The notes under the pieces: generated by a model | What the model was told of the DNA's origin: nothing | Database searches by the model: none | Seen by the model: the letters and a program-made list of their open reading frames with translations, nothing else | Source of the DNA: a virus | Reading direction: 5' to 3' (one strand) | Virus record (IMG/VR): IMGVR_UViG_3300037963_007019 | Span: 1-43,453 of that record | Length of the DNA: 43,453 bases | Translations under genes and position numbers: made by a program | Part shown: one piece after another, positions 40,512 to 43,453 of the stretch | Layout: each line of letters starts with the position of its first letter | How positions within the stretch are numbered: position 1 is the first letter of the stretch

Positions 40512-41536
40512 TGGCTGAAGAACCTGAAATTAATAAGAGAGTAGAAATTCTTAGATCTTTACTTAGAACTAAGGAACAATTTGATGAACTCTTTGATGAA
40601 GAACTAGTAAAAGCTTTTTCTGATAAGGATAAGGAATTCATGGAAGAATTTAAGAAAATCTACCATATAGGTGTCAGTCAATTAGAAAAATTTATTAATA
40701 AAATAGATGAAGAAGGAAATGAAATAAGTATTGAATCTATTCAATACTATAAATCTCTACTTTTTACAGGTCCTTTAGCAGCTAATGCAATTTCTTTAGC
40801 TAGGCCTCCAGAAGAAGCTAAAAAATTCTTTAAAATAAATAGCGATATTTTTGGTACTAACGGTAATCTAGCTAGATCAGATACCACAGTTCCGCTTTTT
40901 AAAGATGGTGGAGAAGCATTTAATAACTCACTTGTAACTTCTAATAAATCAACTGCATTTATAAATGGTCTCATTAATATAGCTACAAAAAAAACTGCTG
41001 AAGTGGTTAATGAGACTTCTCTTCATCTGACTGATATAGATAATACGTTACCTTTTATAGATAAAAAGCAACCTGAAAGAAAACAAAAAGAACAAGTAGA
41101 TGGTTTTGATACTGAATCACATGGTTGTTATGGAGTTGCGGATGTTGAATTTTTTAAAGTAGTAGAAGAAATAAGTGATGATATCTTTGAAAAGGTAAAG
41201 GAGTATCTAGGCGAAGAAGACTTTGAAGTTTATAAATTTTTAAGATTAATAAACTATTTTGACAGTGAAAAGAATAAAGCTAAGGCAATCAGGGCTGCGG
41301 TTAAAAAGAAGTTAGTATATATGACTAGATCGTATACTGAAGAAGGTATAGAAGAAATTGAAATAAAAGATACTATCTTAGAAACTGATCTCATAGGTAA
41401 TCAATTTGAGTCAGATAAGAGAAGAGAGTTTACATTTAAGATAGAAGGAGATGATGATAAGATATTTACAGTTAACACTGTTGAAGGTCAATTAGGTAGT
41501 GGAGAAGAAGTAAAAGAAGAGCCAATAACTGATTAA
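40511..41536 (+). CDS. Putative baseplate-associated protein
   Basis: A 341-residue, acidic, mainly helical protein (Glu/Lys-rich, with no membrane segment). A GCYGVADVEFFKVVEEI segment (about 205-221) begins a more ordered C-terminal domain. It lies at the end of the baseplate operon and is translated directly from the hub gene, so a tail role is likely. I do not recognise its family. Its end overlaps the convergent small terminase gene by four bases. Confidence 0.65.
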   Translation: MAEEPEINKRVEILRSLLRTKEQFDELFDEELVKAFSDKDKEFMEEFKKIYHIGVSQLEKFINKIDEEGNEISIESIQYYKSLLFTGPLAANAISLARPPEEAKKFFKINSDIFGTNGNLARSDTTVPLFKDGGEAFNNSLVTSNKSTAFINGLINIATKKTAEVVNETSLHLTDIDNTLPFIDKKQPERKQKEQVDGFDTESHGCYGVADVEFFKVVEEISDDIFEKVKEYLGEEDFEVYKFLRLINYFDSEKNKAKAIRAAVKKKLVYMTRSYTEEGIEEIEIKDTILETDLIGNQFESDKRREFTFKIEGDDDKIFTVNTVEGQLGSGEEVKEEPITD

Positions 41537-41973
41537 ACATCTATAACGTCACTGTTATCTTCTTCCACTAAAGCTTTCATAATATCTTCTCTAGATAATA
41601 GAACCCTAGTTTGATTATCTGCTATATTAATTCTCTCTTTACTCTCAACATCAATTTTTTTAACTTCAATTTGAGTTTCATTTCTTTCTTTAGCAGTATG
41701 CAATTTGTTTAACGTTTCAATAGAAGAAGATGCTGCTTTTATAAGTTCTGCCATGGCAGCTACGTCTCGGTTTTCAGGAGCAGAGCTAATATAATCATTT
41801 ACATTATCTACAATATTTAAAGATTTGTTGATTAGTTTACTACTTTTTTCAATCAAAAAATCTTCTAATTTATCCTTATCTAGAATCTCCTCTTCTAAAA
41901 CATGCGCAACTTTTTTATTACCCTTAAGCTGGGTAATAATATCATCAACTGCTTCATTAAGATCTTCGTCCAC
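41533..41973 (-). CDS. gp16: Small terminase subunit gp16-like
   Basis: A 146-residue helical protein starting at GTG. The central segment APENRDVAAMAELIKAASSS followed by IETLNKLHTA (about 65-94) parallels T4 gp16 (SPRHMEVFATLMGQM ... LKLHKDM), the coiled-coil part of the DNA-recognition subunit of terminase. Size is close to T4 gp16 (164). A late octamer lies five bases before the GTG. It is separated from gp17 by 11 kb and on the opposite strand. Confidence 0.68.
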   Translation of the reverse strand: MDEDLNEAVDDIITQLKGNKKVAHVLEEEILDKDKLEDFLIEKSSKLINKSLNIVDNVNDYISSAPENRDVAAMAELIKAASSSIETLNKLHTAKERNETQIEVKKIDVESKERINIADNQTRVLLSREDIMKALVEEDNSDVIDV

Positions 41974-41978
41974 GTATA

Positions 41979-41986
41979 TATTTATT
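41979..41986 (-). promoter_or_regulatory. Late promoter octamer AATAAATA
   Basis: Minus-strand octamer five bases before the GTG at 41973. The octamer-to-GTG spacing supports the GTG as the true start. Confidence 0.65.
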
Positions 41987-42010
41987 CAGTTGATATTATT
42001 TTTATTATTA

Positions 42011-42016
42011 TATAAT
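42011..42016 (+). promoter_or_regulatory. TATAAT element six bases before ATG
   Basis: TATAAT is exactly six bases before the dUTPase ATG at 42023, predicting a leaderless message for dUTPase and the clamp loader. Confidence 0.5.
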
Positions 42017-42022
42017 ATAAGT

Positions 42023-42445
42023 ATGGAGTTGAAGTTTAAGAAAACGAATGATAATGCAGTTATTCCTAGCAAAAATCATGATACTGATACGGGTTTAGAT
42101 GTTACTTCTGTAGTAGATATTACTATTCCTGCTAAAGGGTCTGCAGTAGTAGATGTTGGTTTAAAATTTGCTTACATTTCTTTTGGGTATTGGGTAAAGA
42201 TAGAAGGTAGATCGGGGCTAGGTTTTAAGTATGGTATCTTTCCTCACCCGGGTATTATTGATCAAGGCTACCGTGGAGATGCGGGAATTAAATTATATAA
42301 TTTTACTGATAAAGATTATGAAGTTAAAGCTGGGGATAGAATTGCTCAGTTTGTGGTTTATAAAAACTATAATGTTGAAGTAGGTGAAAGTGAAATTAAG
42401 GAAAGTAAAAGAGGTGAAAAGGGGTTCGGTTCATCAGGTCGTTAA
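42023..42445 (+). CDS. dut: dUTPase
   Basis: A 140-residue trimeric-type deoxyuridine triphosphatase (dUTP to dUMP + PPi), which keeps uracil out of phage DNA and supplies dTMP synthesis. All five motifs are present: DTGLD (22-26), EGRSGLG (61-67), PGIIDQGYRG (76-85), AGDRIAQF (103-110) and the C-terminal RGEKGFGSSGR (130-140). The frame is open from 41825, but those extra residues are read across the opposite gp16 gene. The ATG at 42023 matches family length and the TATAAT spacing. The clamp loader follows after two bases. Confidence 0.96.
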   Translation: MELKFKKTNDNAVIPSKNHDTDTGLDVTSVVDITIPAKGSAVVDVGLKFAYISFGYWVKIEGRSGLGFKYGIFPHPGIIDQGYRGDAGIKLYNFTDKDYEVKAGDRIAQFVVYKNYNVEVGESEIKESKRGEKGFGSSGR

Positions 42446-42447
42446 TT

Positions 42448-43368
42448 ATGATTGAATTTGATAAAATTTGGGTTGAAAAGTATCGACCTTCAAAGTTAAA
42501 AGATCTAATCTTAGATAATAAAACTCTTTCAGTAGTTAAAGAGTTTAAAAATGAGATTCCTAATCTTTTATTTGTTGGGAACCCGGGTACCGGTAAAACT
42601 ACATTGGCTCGTATTATAGTTAACGATATTCTTAAATGTAATTATCTTTATATTAATGCTTCAGATGAATCTGGTGTTGATACAATTAGACATAATATTA
42701 CTAATTTTGCTCAAACTAAGTCATTTGATGGTCAGGTAAAGGTAGTTATTTTAGATGAAGCAGATGGACTTACTACTACAGCGCAAAGTGCTTTACGTAA
42801 TACTATGGAAACCTTTGCTAAGTATTGTAGATTTATTTTAACCGCTAACTATAAACATAAGATTATACCCGCTCTTCAATCTAGATGTCAATCATTAGAT
42901 CTTAAGCCTGGTATTGAGCAAGCTGTTAAAAGATGTTATAGTATTCTAAAGTATGAAAAAGTAAATATAAGTGATGAACAAAAGAAAAAATTTATACAAC
43001 TTGTCAAGCGTTACTTCCCCGATCTACGGAAAACGATCAATGAGTTGCAAAAGAGTGTTATTGATTCAGTCCTCACTATTGATAGCAACGGGTCTGATAA
43101 TGAGTTGCTTTCATTATGTTTCGAAAAAATAAATGCAGATAAGACTTTAGAATTAAGAAAATACTTAATAGAAAATGAAGATCGTTTTCAGGGTGATTAC
43201 GATACATTATTAGCTAATTTATTAGATTATATTTATGATAAGGATATAGCAGATTTAAAAAAGAAAGAAATGATAGCTGTTATAGCAGATCATCTATATA
43301 AAAGTGCTTTTGTTGTAGATAAAGAAATAAATGCGTTCGCTTGTTTGATAAATCTAGGAAAAGCATAA
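42448..43368 (+). CDS. gp44: Sliding clamp loader subunit gp44
   Basis: A 306-residue AAA+ protein like T4 gp44 (319), which with gp62 loads the gp45 sliding clamp onto DNA. Walker A is GNPGTGKTT (44-52), Walker B ILDEAD (101-106), sensor 1 LTAN (131-134) and the clamp-loader SRC motif is at 145-147. The start has the RFC-type WVEKYRP box. gp62 and gp45 would be expected nearby in the genome but are not in the window. Confidence 0.95.
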   Translation: MIEFDKIWVEKYRPSKLKDLILDNKTLSVVKEFKNEIPNLLFVGNPGTGKTTLARIIVNDILKCNYLYINASDESGVDTIRHNITNFAQTKSFDGQVKVVILDEADGLTTTAQSALRNTMETFAKYCRFILTANYKHKIIPALQSRCQSLDLKPGIEQAVKRCYSILKYEKVNISDEQKKKFIQLVKRYFPDLRKTINELQKSVIDSVLTIDSNGSDNELLSLCFEKINADKTLELRKYLIENEDRFQGDYDTLLANLLDYIYDKDIADLKKKEMIAVIADHLYKSAFVVDKEINAFACLINLGKA

Positions 43369-43371
43369 ATA
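43364..43371 (+). promoter_or_regulatory. Late promoter octamer CATAAATA
   Basis: CATAAATA lies five bases before the ATG at 43377 and overlaps the end of the clamp loader gene. Confidence 0.55.
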
Positions 43372-43376
43372 TTCAT

Positions 43377-43453
43377 ATGAAGCCTTTATATAACTTATTG
43401 GGGCTCTTAATATTACTAGTTACACCGTTAGGAGCTCAACAATCCATTTCCAA
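43377..43453 (+). CDS. Start of a secreted protein, cut by window end
   Basis: A partial gene, 25 full codons to the window edge. It begins MKPLYNLLGLLILLVTPLGA, a clear signal peptide with a likely cut after GA, then QQSIS. A late octamer lies five bases before the ATG. It is another exported late protein beside CsgG, CsgF, curlin-like and FecR, but nothing more can be said without the rest. Confidence 0.6.
   Translation, partial: MKPLYNLLGLLILLVTPLGAQQSIS

Noticed and set aside
41825-42022. Extended dUTPase N-terminus
   Set aside because: It would lie opposite the small terminase gene; the family length and TATAAT spacing support the ATG at 42023.
1-43453. tRNA genes, CRISPR arrays, insertion sequences and attachment sites
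   Set aside because: I looked for cloverleaf T-arm patterns, spaced repeats and transposase-like proteins and saw none; a dedicated tRNA scan could still find one.

Overview
This window looks like part of the genome of a T4-like myovirus of an AT-rich marine host. The evidence is a full T4-type morphogenesis set: gp17, gp18, gp19, gp20, gp21, gp22, gp23, gp4, gp14, gp16, gp29, gp48, gp53, a gp27-like hub and a split gp5. Very low G+C, phage NrdA/NrdB, dUTPase and a gp44-type clamp loader fit the same picture. The curli-related block (csgF, csgG, curlin-like) is a trait I recall being reported from myophages of SAR11 (pelagimyophages). A SAR11-type host is therefore my best guess, not something the sequence proves. 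I found no tRNA, CRISPR array or insertion sequence by eye, and no gene-free stretch longer than 300 bases.

Layout. 68-4820: a hypothetical gene, a phosphoribosyltransferase, two small proteins, NrdB, NrdA and a membrane-anchored GAF-like protein. 4824-7783: a ClpP-like protease convergent with the two halves of a split gp5 hub spike. 7832-8813: a TGT/DpdA-like transglycosylase and a tiny membrane protein. 8806-14324 (minus strand): two small membrane proteins, CsgF, CsgG, a secreted curlin-like solenoid protein, a FecR-domain protein and a CHASE2 class III nucleotide cyclase, all tightly packed. 14381-17232: a DUF3307-like membrane protein, a SprT-like metalloprotein, a formyltransferase, a P-loop kinase and QueF. 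17234-28649 (mostly minus): a virion protein, Mn-type superoxide dismutase, the head operon, portal, neck genes, a nucleotidyltransferase and an acidic core protein. 28682-41536 (plus): terminase, sheath, tube and baseplate genes. 41533-43453: small terminase (minus), dUTPase, clamp loader and the start of a secreted protein.

Two systems stand out. The first is the curli-type outer-membrane export set joined to a FecR + CHASE2-cyclase pair, which suggests envelope sensing and second-messenger output during infection. The second is a 7-deazaguanine set: QueF makes preQ1, a DpdA-like transglycosylase could put it into DNA, and a formyltransferase two genes from queF could formylate it (DpdN-like). 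Together they predict modified guanines in the phage DNA.

Promoter grammar is unusually regular. Late genes on both strands carry an ATAAATA octamer ending 5-6 bases before the start codon. Six plus-strand genes, mostly metabolic, carry TATAAT exactly 6 bases before ATG. At either spacing, transcription would begin at or next to the start codon, so many mRNAs should be leaderless. Clear Shine-Dalgarno sites appear only at a few genes, such as nrdB and gp23.
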